NCBI RefSeq assembly: GCF_014646355.1
Contig: NZ_BMNH01000018.1
Coordinates: forward strand, 62,001 to 126,000
Reading direction: 5' to 3'
Source of the DNA: Nonomuraea cavernae
Lineage (GTDB): Bacteria > Actinomycetota > Actinomycetes > Streptosporangiales > Streptosporangiaceae
DNA length: 64,000 bases
Below are positions 1 to 6,774 of this stretch, piece by piece. The translations under genes were made by a program, and so were the position numbers. The notes under the pieces are model-generated. The model made no database searches. It had not been told where the DNA came from and saw only the letters and a program-made list of their open reading frames with translations. The number at the start of each line of letters is the position of its first letter. Within the stretch, counting starts at the first letter, position 1.

Positions 1-565
1 CGATCGTGGTCCACCGCTTGTCGTCGCCGACCGTGCGGTTGAGCAGGTCGATGATGACGTGCCACTCCTCCGGGTCGTCGGCGGTGGCGGCGGGCACGGC
101 CCCGGCCTTCTCGTACTCGGCGCCCTTGTGAACGAGCAGCGTGGCGTCGCCGCCGTCGTCGAGGATCATGTTGGGGGCGTCGCCGCCGGGCCAGGTGAGC
201 GCCTGCTCGGTGCACCACCAGTATTCCTCGAGGGTCTCGCCCTTCCAGGCGAAGACCGGCACACCGCGCGGGTCGTCGACGGTGCCGTCGGGGCCGACCA
301 CGACCGCGGCGGCGGCGTGGTCCTGGGTGGAGAAGATGTTGCAGCTGACCCAGCGCACCTCGGCGCCGAGGGCGACCAGCGTCTCGATGAGGACGGCGGT
401 CTGGATCGTCATGTGCAGGGAGCCCATGATCTTCGCGCCGCGAAGGGGCTGTGCGGCCGCGTACTCCTTGCGAATCGCCATGAGGCCGGGCATCTCGTGC
501 TCGGCGAGCCGGATCTCCTTGCGGCCGAAGTCGGCAAGTGACAGGTCGGCGACCTTGAAGTCCAT
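1..565 (-). CDS. ahcY: Adenosylhomocysteinase, N-terminal part (runs off left edge)
   Basis: Adenosylhomocysteinase hydrolyses S-adenosyl-L-homocysteine to adenosine and homocysteine in the cytoplasm using tightly bound NAD, which relieves product inhibition of methyltransferases. Only the first 188 codons are inside the window; the rest, including the NAD-binding domain, lies to the left. The visible part starts MDFKVADLSLAEFGRKEI and contains the family-typical stretches GSLHMTIQTAVLIETL, SCNIFSTQDHAAAA and MILDDGGDATLLVHKG. The ATG at 565 is the only sensible start, just before the conserved VADL region. It is divergent from the MerR gene on its right. The identification rests on strong motif agreement with a very conserved family. 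Confidence 0.95.
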   Translation of the reverse strand, partial: MDFKVADLSLADFGRKEIRLAEHEMPGLMAIRKEYAAAQPLRGAKIMGSLHMTIQTAVLIETLVALGAEVRWVSCNIFSTQDHAAAAVVVGPDGTVDDPRGVPVFAWKGETLEEYWWCTEQALTWPGGDAPNMILDDGGDATLLVHKGAEYEKAGAVPAATADDPEEWHVIIDLLNRTVGDDKRWTTI

Positions 566-666
566 CTGTTACCCCTCGCGTGACGATGTGTGTCGCGCAC
601 GAGTTTAGGCGTCACCCGAACACCCTCGCACCTCGCAAGGCCGGAATCTGACGCAATAATGTAAGG

Positions 667-1026
667 ATGCGCATCACCGAAGCCGCCCGGCGGCTGGGCA
701 TGTCCCCTCGAATGCTCCGATACCGCGAGGCCCTGGGCCTGCTGCCACCCGTACGCGAGCAGGGAGCGCACCGAAGGTTCGGCCCCGAGGAGCTGTCGGC
801 GGTCGCGCAGGGCGTCGAGCTGGAGAAGCGGTTCGACGTCTCCCCCGCCGAGCTGGCCTTCGCGGTGCGCGTGCTGAGCGATCCCGCCGTGGCCGCCGCC
901 GTGCGCGACCTCGGCGTACGGATCGGCCGCATCCAGGTCCCCCGCCGGGCCCTCGACTTCGAGAAGGAGAAAGCCCTGCGCCTGCTCCGAACCTCGACTC
1001 CCGGCCAGACGTCAAAGAGGGCATGA
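667..1026 (+). CDS. MerR-family-like transcriptional regulator
   Basis: A small (119 aa) protein with a MerR-type winged helix-turn-helix at the N terminus: MRITEAARRLGMSPRMLRYREALGLL is the helix-turn-helix plus the recognition arm, followed by HRRFGPEELSAV. The remaining ~70 residues are helical and may form a dimerisation coiled coil. There are no cysteines that would suggest metal sensing, so the inducer cannot be guessed. It overlaps the next gene by ATGA at 1023-1026, which points to translational coupling with the GerMN-domain protein. It is shorter than typical drug-sensing MerR proteins because no large ligand domain is present. Confidence 0.75.
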   Translation: MRITEAARRLGMSPRMLRYREALGLLPPVREQGAHRRFGPEELSAVAQGVELEKRFDVSPAELAFAVRVLSDPAVAAAVRDLGVRIGRIQVPRRALDFEKEKALRLLRTSTPGQTSKRA

Positions 1027-1493
1027 AGGAGCTGCTGATCGCCACCGTGCTCGCCGTCTCGCCGCTCCAGGCGACCGACGTCAAGGTCTACTTCTCCCAG
1101 GGACACGACATTCCCGGCAAGGTGGTCGCGGTGACCAGGAAGGCGCCCGATCGGGGCGTCGCCAGGTTCGCCGTCGAGCAGCTGATCGCCGGGCCGACCA
1201 AGGCCGAGCGGCGCAGGGGGCTCCACTCGGAGCTGACCGGTCAGCTGCGCGGCCGCTCCAACTGCGGCGGGGCCGACTTCACCATCAAGATCAAGAAGAG
1301 CCGGGCCACGCTGCGCTTCTGCCGCACCGTCCTGGGCAACGGGATCGGCTCCGACGCCCGGGTGCTGCACATGCTCGACACCACGCTGAAGCAGTTCGGG
1401 ACCGTACGCAAGGTCGTCACGCTCGACAAGGACGGCCGGTGCCTGTTCGACCAGACCGACGCCGGCACGTCCTGCCTGACCGGGCGCGAGTGA
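1023..1493 (+). CDS. GerMN-domain-like exported protein
   Basis: A 156-aa protein that begins with a short hydrophobic segment (LLIATVLAVSPL), consistent with a signal peptide or anchor, and continues with a sequence resembling the GerMN (sporulation/spore germination) domain: VKVYFSQG, AVEQLIAGPTKAER and a C-terminal pattern in which a numeric-like output strand (TVRKVVTLDKDGRCLF) follows. GerMN domains are found in lipoproteins near the cell surface in actinobacteria; their biochemical role is not settled. It is coupled to the MerR gene by a 4-bp overlap. The stop codon lies in the left arm of a strong hairpin. Family assignment is by pattern only. Confidence 0.65.
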   Translation: MKELLIATVLAVSPLQATDVKVYFSQGHDIPGKVVAVTRKAPDRGVARFAVEQLIAGPTKAERRRGLHSELTGQLRGRSNCGGADFTIKIKKSRATLRFCRTVLGNGIGSDARVLHMLDTTLKQFGTVRKVVTLDKDGRCLFDQTDAGTSCLTGRE

Positions 1494-1520
1494 CTCCCCG
1501 GTCACGGCGGGGAGTCACTC
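1488..1520. terminator. Strong bidirectional hairpin between convergent genes
   Basis: A perfect 13-bp inverted repeat (GAGTGACTCCCCG at 1488-1500, CGGGGAGTCACTC at 1508-1520) with a 7-nt loop lies between the GerMN-domain gene and the convergent CDF transporter. The left arm includes the TGA stop of the GerMN gene. There is no clear U-tract, as is common for terminators in high-GC actinobacteria. Confidence 0.75.
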
Positions 1521-1533
1521 GGTGCCGCGTCGG

Positions 1534-2457
1534 TCAGACCGTGGCCCGTGAGCGGTCGAGGTCGGGCTCCAGATAGATGACCCGGGCGATCGGCACGGCC
1601 TCGCGGATGCGGCGCTCGGCCTCGTCGATGCCCCGGGCGACCTCGGCCGCGGTGTCGTCGTGCGACACCGCGATCTTGGCGGCCACCAGCAGCTCCTCCG
1701 GCCCCAGGTGCAGCGTGCGCATGTGGATCACCCGGTCGACCTCGTCGGCGGCTTCGAGCGCGGCGCGGATGTCGGCCTCCATCTGCGGAGTGGCGCCCTC
1801 ACCGACCAGCAGCGACTTGGTCTCGATGGCCAGCACGACCGCGATCACCGCGAGCAGCACGCCGATCATCAGGGTGCCGACGCCGTCCCAGACGCCGTCG
1901 CCGGTGACGACGGCCATCGTCACGCCGAACAGCGCGAAGACGAGACCCAGCAGGGCGCCCAGATCCTCCAGCAAAATGACCGGCAGCTCCGGCGACTTGG
2001 ACCGGCGGATGAAGGAGGTCCACGACTGCGTGCCGCGCACCGCGTTTGACTCCTTGATCGCGGTGCGGAACGAGAACGCCTCGGCGATGATCGCGAAGAT
2101 CAGCACCGAGAACGCCCAGATCGGCGCCTCCACCTGGTGCGGGTCGGCGATCTTGTGCACGCCCTCGTAGAGCGAGAAGGCCGCGCCGATCGTGAACAGC
2201 ACGACGGCCACCACGAAGGCGTAGAAGTAGCGCTCACGACCGTAGCCGAACGGGTGCTCCCTGGTGCGCGCCCGCTGGGCCCGCTTGCCGCCGATCAGCA
2301 GCAGCAACTGGTTGCCCGAGTCGGCGACCGAGTGAATGCCCTCGGCCAGCATCGACGACGACCCGGTGAAGAACGCCGCCACGAACTTGGCCACCGCGAT
2401 GGACATGTTCGCGATCAGGGCAGCAACGATCGCTTTGGTACCGCCGCTCGCACTCAC
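1534..2457 (-). CDS. Cation diffusion facilitator (CDF) family metal transporter
   Basis: A 307-aa integral membrane protein of the CDF family, which exports divalent metals (Zn, Fe, Mn or Co) from the cytoplasm in exchange for protons. Predicted membrane segments include AIVAALIANMSIAVAKFVAA, the stretch following the AEGIHSVADSGNQLLLL motif (the HxxxD metal site of TM2), FVVAVVLFTIGAAFSL, and paired helices near LLEDLGALLGL. The C-terminal ~90 residues form the cytoplasmic domain (TPQMEADIRAALEAADEVDRVIHMR) typical of the family. The GTG start at 2457 has a GTGGAG element upstream. It lies 43 bp after the SIS-isomerase gene on the same strand and may be co-transcribed. The transported metal cannot be deduced. 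Confidence 0.9.
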   Translation of the reverse strand: MSASGGTKAIVAALIANMSIAVAKFVAAFFTGSSSMLAEGIHSVADSGNQLLLLIGGKRAQRARTREHPFGYGRERYFYAFVVAVVLFTIGAAFSLYEGVHKIADPHQVEAPIWAFSVLIFAIIAEAFSFRTAIKESNAVRGTQSWTSFIRRSKSPELPVILLEDLGALLGLVFALFGVTMAVVTGDGVWDGVGTLMIGVLLAVIAVVLAIETKSLLVGEGATPQMEADIRAALEAADEVDRVIHMRTLHLGPEELLVAAKIAVSHDDTAAEVARGIDEAERRIREAVPIARVIYLEPDLDRSRATV

Positions 2458-2500
2458 CGACGCACTCCACTCATAAGCATTAATGGCATGAAAAGGGATC

Positions 2501-3607
2501 CTATTGCGAAATCCTGGCCTTCAGTTCTGTGATCGCCGCCACTGGTGTCGGGTCGATTCCATAGCCGAGCGCCAGGTAGGTGCTCGCGTAGTCGCCGAGC
2601 CCGATCAGCGTCGCCACCCGCTGCAGGGGATGGGCGCCCTCACCCGCGAGCTCGGTGACCGGCACGTCACGGTCACGCGCGAGCCGGAGGGACACCTCGC
2701 GCTGCCGGGTCACCTGCGGGTGCTCGTCGGCGTCGCGCAGCATCACGAGCCGCAGCGTGCGGGACGGGGTGTCGGCGAAGAGGTCGCGCTGGGCGAGCGG
2801 CCCGTCGAAGGCCACCAGCTGGTTGTGGCCGGCCTCGGGCAGCTCGCCGAAGACGGCCGGATACTTGGCGTTCTCGCCGAGCTGGCAGGCCAGCCGGTAG
2901 CCGGCGGCGGCGGCGAGCGGCGAGGTGCCCCAGATCATCGGCAGGCTCTCGGCCAGCTCCATGGCCAGCGTCTTGCCGGGATTGACGAACGACTCGCTGG
3001 ACGGGCGGCACTGGTGGGCGATGTTCTCCAGCGCCGTGGCCACGTCCTCGAACAACGCGGCGTCGGCTTGGACCAGGCCGAGCGAGGCGGCGGCCACGAT
3101 CAGCGGCACGGTCAGCAGCCAGAGATTGGCCCTCGGCTGACCGCTCGTGGGGACGGGGACGAAAAGGGCCGAGGACTGCGTGGCCACCGCCTCCAGGGGC
3201 GACCCCGCGCCGCCCACGGCGAGCAGCGAGCAACCCCGCCGGACGGCCTCGGCCGCCACGGACAGCGTCTCCTCGGTGCGCCCCGAGGAGGAGACCGCGA
3301 CGACCAGGTCGGTCGCGCCGACCCAGCCGGGCAGTTGGTAGGAGCGCAGGGTCACGAACGGCGTCGGGGCGCCCCGGCCGCAGACCGCCGCCATGAGGTC
3401 GCCGGCGATCGCCGATCCGCCCATGCCGGCGACCACGATCGCGCGCGGCCGGCCCTGCGCCGCCAATCGGTCGATGCCCGCTTCGATCGCGGTCCGGTAG
3501 CCGGTGCGCACCTGGGCCGCCGAGGCGGCCACCGCGAGCAGCATGCCACCGGGATCGCCGTCGGTCAGGTGCTGTTGGTCGTCGAGCCGCTCGGGCTCCC
3601 AGATCAC
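2501..3607 (-). CDS. SIS-domain protein, phosphoglucose/phosphomannose-isomerase-like
   Basis: A 368-aa cytoplasmic protein with an SIS sugar-isomerase fold: GSAIAGDLMAAV near residue 65, the sugar-phosphate binding loop VAVSSSGRTEETLS near residue 105, and a C-terminal half seen in the bifunctional phosphoglucose/phosphomannose isomerases (ENAKYPAVFGELPEAGHNQ). It is the counterpart of Rv3256c, located next to manB. The likely role is interconversion of fructose-6-phosphate with glucose- or mannose-6-phosphate, feeding mannose-1-phosphate synthesis by ManB. Its start overlaps the stop of the Trm112-like gene as ATGA, so manB, the Trm112-like gene and this gene form a tightly coupled operon. 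The exact substrate is inferred from the family and neighbours. Confidence 0.85.
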   Translation of the reverse strand: MIWEPERLDDQQHLTDGDPGGMLLAVAASAAQVRTGYRTAIEAGIDRLAAQGRPRAIVVAGMGGSAIAGDLMAAVCGRGAPTPFVTLRSYQLPGWVGATDLVVAVSSSGRTEETLSVAAEAVRRGCSLLAVGGAGSPLEAVATQSSALFVPVPTSGQPRANLWLLTVPLIVAAASLGLVQADAALFEDVATALENIAHQCRPSSESFVNPGKTLAMELAESLPMIWGTSPLAAAAGYRLACQLGENAKYPAVFGELPEAGHNQLVAFDGPLAQRDLFADTPSRTLRLVMLRDADEHPQVTRQREVSLRLARDRDVPVTELAGEGAHPLQRVATLIGLGDYASTYLALGYGIDPTPVAAITELKARISQ

Positions 3608-3765
3608 GGCTTCCTGGCCTCGTCGACGAGCAGGACGGGAATGTCATCCCTGACCGGATAGATCAGGCCGCAGCCCGTGCAGGCCAGCTCCTCGGCCTCC
3701 GCGCGCAGCGGCGACTTGCACGCCGGACAGGCCAGGATCTCCAGCAGCCAGTCGTCGATCTTCAC
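3604..3765 (-). CDS. Trm112-like small zinc-binding protein
   Basis: A 53-aa protein of the Trm112/UPF0434 type. It has one N-terminal CPAC pair (LEILACPACKSPL) and a second pair CTGC in ACTGCGLIYPVRDDIPVLL, which together would hold one zinc ion. Relatives act as small zinc partners or stabilisers of methyltransferases; in actinobacteria the homologue beside manB has no assigned partner. The GTG at 3765 is the true start: it overlaps the manB stop as GTGA (3765-3762) and places the protein at the usual family length. Longer open frames upstream are read through manB in the wrong frame. The stop overlaps the SIS gene start. Confidence 0.85.
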   Translation of the reverse strand: MKIDDWLLEILACPACKSPLRAEAEELACTGCGLIYPVRDDIPVLLVDEARKP

Positions 3766-5111
3766 ACTGACACCTTTCTGACGATGGCGAGGACTTCGTC
3801 CCTGATCGCCGTCATCGTGGTCTGGTCGGCCGCCTCGGCATTCAGCCGGAGCAGCGGCTCGGTGTTGGACGCGCGCAGGTTGAACCACCAGCCGGACCCG
3901 GTCACGGTCAGGCCGTCGAGCTCGTCGAACCGGCCCCGGGACTCGAAGGCCTCACGCACCTGGCGCAGCGCCTTGTCCTGGTCGTCGACGGTGCTGTTGA
4001 TCTCACCCGAGGCGTGGTAGCGGGAGTAGGCCGCCACCACCTGCGACAGCGGACCGTCCTGCTCGCCGAGCGCGGCCAGCACGTGCATCGCGGCCAGCAT
4101 GCCCGAGTCGGCGAACCAGAAGTCGCGGAAGTAGTAGTGGGCGGAGTGCTCCCCGCCGAAGACCGCGCCCGTGCGGGCCATCTCGGCCTTGATGAACGAG
4201 TGGCCGACCCGGGTGCGCACCGGCTCGCCGCCGTGCTCGCGGACGATCTCGGGGACCCCGAGCGAGGTGATCAGGTTGTGGATGATCGTCGAACCCGGGT
4301 GCTTGGCCAGCTCGCGGGCCGCCACCAGCGCGGTGACGGTGGACGGCGAGACCGACGCGCCGCGCTCGTCGATCACCCAGCAGCGGTCGGCGTCGCCGTC
4401 GAAGGCGAGGCCCAGGTCGGCGCCCGTCTCGACGACGGCCCGCTGCAGGTCGACCAGGTTGGCGGGCTCGATCGGGTTGGCCTCGTGGTTGGGGAAGGAG
4501 CCGTCGAGCTCGAAGTAGAGCGGGACGAGCTCGATCGGCAGCCCGTCGAAGACGGCGGGCACGGTGTGACCGGCCATGCCGTTGCCCGCGTCGACGACCA
4601 CCTTGAGCGGCCGGACGGCGGACAGGTCGACCAGGCTGCGCAGGTGGTCGGCGTAGCCCTGGAGCAGGTCTCTCTCGACGAGGTCACCGACGGGCGGCGC
4701 GGTGACGCCGACCAGCTCGGCGGCCCGGTCGCGGATCTCGGTGAGGCCCGAGTCGCCGCCGATCGGCACCGCGCCCGCGCGGCACATCTTCATGCCGTTG
4801 TAGCGGGCGGGATTGTGGCTGGCGGTGAACATCACACCCGGCAGGCCGAGGCTGCCGCTGGCGTAGTAGAGCAGGTCGGTCGAGCCGAGCCCGGCGTGCA
4901 CGATGTCGGCTCCACGCGAGCGGGCGCCCCGGATGAACGCGGCGGCCAGCGGCCCCGAGGACTCCCGCATGTCGTGCGCGACCACGGCCGCGCCGGCCCC
5001 GGTCACCTCCACGAAGGCCGCTCCCACGGCCTCGGCGGCCGCCTCGTCGAATTCGTCGGGCACCACACCGCGAACGTCGTAGGCCTTGAAGATCTTGGCG
5101 AGGTCGCCCAC
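3762..5111 (-). CDS. manB: Phosphomannomutase/phosphoglucomutase
   Basis: A 449-aa alpha-D-phosphohexomutase that converts mannose-6-phosphate to mannose-1-phosphate (and usually also acts on glucose phosphates) in the cytoplasm. Key sites are visible: FKAYDVRGVVPDEF at the N terminus, the active-site phosphoserine loop VMFTASHNPARYNGMK, the metal-binding loop LAFDGDADRCWVID, the substrate loop FGGEHSAHYYFRD and the C-terminal phosphate-binding loop NLRASNTEPLLRLN. Length and motif order are normal. It heads an operon with the Trm112-like and SIS genes. Product mannose-1-phosphate would be used by the GDP-mannose-pyrophosphorylase-like enzyme at 20.9-22 kb. The gene order matches Rv3257c in M. 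tuberculosis. Confidence 0.95.
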   Translation of the reverse strand: MGDLAKIFKAYDVRGVVPDEFDEAAAEAVGAAFVEVTGAGAAVVAHDMRESSGPLAAAFIRGARSRGADIVHAGLGSTDLLYYASGSLGLPGVMFTASHNPARYNGMKMCRAGAVPIGGDSGLTEIRDRAAELVGVTAPPVGDLVERDLLQGYADHLRSLVDLSAVRPLKVVVDAGNGMAGHTVPAVFDGLPIELVPLYFELDGSFPNHEANPIEPANLVDLQRAVVETGADLGLAFDGDADRCWVIDERGASVSPSTVTALVAARELAKHPGSTIIHNLITSLGVPEIVREHGGEPVRTRVGHSFIKAEMARTGAVFGGEHSAHYYFRDFWFADSGMLAAMHVLAALGEQDGPLSQVVAAYSRYHASGEINSTVDDQDKALRQVREAFESRGRFDELDGLTVTGSGWWFNLRASNTEPLLRLNAEAADQTTMTAIRDEVLAIVRKVSV

Positions 5112-5151
5112 TCTCCAGCTCCGCCCCTAGGTCGACTACGTCAGGACGAGC

Positions 5152-5520
5152 CTACCGGTCACGATGTTGCTGGGCGGACCGGAGAACCCGCAGGTGGCCC
5201 CGGCGACCGACCTCGACCCCCTGTCCGACCGGCTCCGCGCCACCGGTGGGGGTCGGCCTGGCGGCCTCTCTGACGGCGTTGGCCAGCGCCTCCAGATCGT
5301 CGGAACTCGGGGAGCCGCCGTCGGTGGGGAGACGGACCACCTCCCAGCCGCGGGGAGCGGTCAGCCGCTCGGCGTGTTCGGCGCACAGGTCGTAGCAGTG
5401 TGGCTCGGCGTACGTCGCCAGAGGGCCTAGGACTGCGGTCGAGTCGGCGTATACGTACGTGAGCGTGAAGACGGCAGGCTGGCTGCAAGCGGTGCGGGAA
5501 CAGCGGCGGACGGGGCTCAC
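5152..5520 (-). CDS. DUF3499 family protein
   Basis: A 122-aa protein matching the actinobacterial DUF3499 family, known as the neighbour of manB (Rv3258c-type). It starts at GTG 5520 with MSPVRRCSRTACSQPAVFTL, followed by TYVYADSTAVLGPLA and HCYDLCAEHAERLTAPRGWE. Four cysteines and nearby histidines (CSRTAC near the N terminus, HCYDLCAEH in the middle) suggest a small metal-binding module. The C-terminal ~45 residues are low in conservation. The function is unknown. It is divergent from the metallopeptidase-like gene and upstream of manB by about 40 bp, so it may be transcribed with it. Confidence 0.85.
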   Translation of the reverse strand: MSPVRRCSRTACSQPAVFTLTYVYADSTAVLGPLATYAEPHCYDLCAEHAERLTAPRGWEVVRLPTDGGSPSSDDLEALANAVREAARPTPTGGAEPVGQGVEVGRRGHLRVLRSAQQHRDR

Positions 5521-5655
5521 GGAGGGACCGTATCTGGTAAGAGTGCGAGGCGCCACTATCTGAGCGCTCTTAACGAGCGTGTCGCCACAATTCGGACACC
5601 TGTCGCAGCCTTTCCACCCACATGCACCGATGCGGTCTCCGCTTAGACTTGGCAG

Positions 5656-6096
5656 GTGACTGAGAAGCGCGGGCCGAGGCGTCGTGACCGGCACGGCCGT
5701 GGCCTGCGGGGCCCGCTGGCGCCCTCTCACGTCCCGCTCGCCCGGTCGCGCAGCGAGCGGTTCGACGACCTGGTGCTCGACGCCGTCGACCGGCTCCGGC
5801 CGCAGTGGGGCAGGCAGTTGTCGGTGGTGGAGTTCGCGGTGGAGGAGGTGCCGCCGCTGAGCGAGCTGGGCGACGGCCCGCGCATCGGCGCCGAGCCCAT
5901 CCCGTTCGGCCGCGCCCTCGCCGCCACGGGCGCCGAGCCCGCCTCGGTCGTGATCTACCGCCGACCGCTCGAAGCCCGCGCCCGCGACCGCGACACGTTG
6001 GGGGCGCTGGTCCACGACACGGTGGTCGAGCAGGTGGCCGCGCTGCTGGGCCTGTCACCCGAGACGGTCGACCCCGGCTACGACGACCGGCGCTAG
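5656..6096 (+). CDS. Metallopeptidase-family (zincin-like) protein with altered active site
   Basis: A 146-aa protein at the position of Rv3259, which databases place in the zincin-like metallopeptidase family. The N-terminal ~30 residues are basic and probably disordered; the core begins at RFDDLVLDAVDRLRPQWGRQL and ends with a helix carrying VHDTVVEQVAALLGLS. In active family members that last helix holds HExxH; here the matching stretch reads HDTVVEQ (His120, Asp121, Glu124), so the classical zinc site is absent. It may be an inactive or differently acting relative. GTG at 5656 is taken as the start. It converges on whiB and is separated from it by a strong hairpin. Confidence 0.75.
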   Translation: MTEKRGPRRRDRHGRGLRGPLAPSHVPLARSRSERFDDLVLDAVDRLRPQWGRQLSVVEFAVEEVPPLSELGDGPRIGAEPIPFGRALAATGAEPASVVIYRRPLEARARDRDTLGALVHDTVVEQVAALLGLSPETVDPGYDDRR

Positions 6097-6151
6097 GGGC
6101 GGCACTCGCGGCCTCCTGGCTGATGATCGGGCAAGGCGCCGTACCTGCGGA

Positions 6152-6183
6152 AAGGGGTCACGCGGCAGCCCGCGTGACCCCTT
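6152..6183. terminator. Bidirectional terminator hairpin between metallopeptidase gene and whiB
   Basis: A 14-bp perfect stem (6152-6165 with 6170-6183) and a 4-nt loop: AAGGGGTCACGCGG pairs with CCGCGTGACCCCTT. It lies between two convergent genes, 12 bp from the whiB stop. Stem-loops of this kind without a long U-tract commonly end transcripts in actinobacteria. Confidence 0.8.
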
Positions 6184-6194
6184 CGCAGATATCC

Positions 6195-6455
6195 CTAAAC
6201 GGCCTGGCGCTTGATCCTTCTGCGCTCCCGCTCGGACAACCCACCCCAGATGCCGAACCGCTCGTCGTGCTCGAGTGCGTATTCAAGACACTCGGCACGA
6301 ACCTCGCACGATCGGCAGACCTTCTTGGCCTCTCGGGTGGAGCCGCCCTTCTCCGGGAAGAACGCTTCCGGATCAGTCTGCGCGCACAGTGCGCGCTCCT
6401 GCCATCCGAGTTCTTCAGCGTCAAGCTGATCTTGTGCGATGACCAGATCGGTCAC
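6195..6455 (-). CDS. whiB: WhiB-type iron-sulfur transcription factor (WhiB2/WhmD group)
   Basis: An 86-aa Wbl protein: a 4Fe-4S cluster protein that binds the major sigma factor and controls development or septation. The cluster ligands are Cys24, Cys47, Cys50 and Cys56 (C-x22-C-x2-C-x5-C), followed by the G(I/V)WGG turn at 68-72 and the basic tail ERRRIKRQAV used for DNA contact. The sequence is nearly identical in pattern to Streptomyces WhiB (sporulation septation) and M. tuberculosis WhiB2. The GTG at 6455 is the start: it has a GGGAGGT ribosome site 5 nt upstream and gives the usual family length; a longer reading frame to 6518 runs into the promoter. Confidence 0.95.
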   Translation of the reverse strand: MTDLVIAQDQLDAEELGWQERALCAQTDPEAFFPEKGGSTREAKKVCRSCEVRAECLEYALEHDERFGIWGGLSERERRRIKRQAV

Positions 6456-6498
6456 TGCACACCTCCCTGCCGCCCGCCCGCAATGGAGCCCCCCATGG

Positions 6499-6537
6499 AC
6501 GCCTTCCTTATTACCCACCCACAGGAAGGCGTAACAA
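6499..6537 (-). promoter_or_regulatory. Candidate whiB promoter with 9-bp inverted repeat
   Basis: On the minus strand TTGTTA (6537-6532) and TAATAA (6513-6508) are spaced by 18 bp and would start RNA near 6500, about 45 nt before the whiB GTG. A perfect 9-bp inverted repeat, ACGCCTTCC at 6499-6507 and GGAAGGCGT at 6524-6532, surrounds the -10 element. A second short dyad ACAAC-ATG-GTTGT overlaps the -35 side. The arrangement suggests a regulated promoter; the regulator is not identified. Confidence 0.45.
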
Positions 6538-6774
6538 CATGGTTGTAATTACACGCGCGTGTCGTGCGCGGCGTCAAGCGGCATGCCGGTATCCGGGGAA
6601 AGGCCAGCCCTCGCCCCGGTGTGCTCGGCATGTGATGTTCGCACCCGGCCTCCGCCCCGAATCCGGCGCATCGGCCTGGCGTGTTCATTCGCTGTCAGCG
6701 GTCGGAACCGTACCAGGGCGGTATAGACGCCCGCCCGTGGCCCACCTTCTCTCTAGCCGTGCTTTGCGGGTCCG
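6538..6774. other. Non-coding stretch upstream of whiB
   Basis: The whole gap from the whiB start to the next stop codon is 319 bases. Beyond the promoter it has no convincing gene. It contains a 12-bp perfect palindrome ACACGCGCGTGT at 6551-6562, which could be an additional operator site. Nothing else recognisable is seen. Confidence 0.5.

Noticed and set aside
6195..6518. Longer WhiB starting at 6518
   Set aside because: The extra residues cross the predicted promoter, while the GTG at 6455 has a strong ribosome site and gives normal family length.
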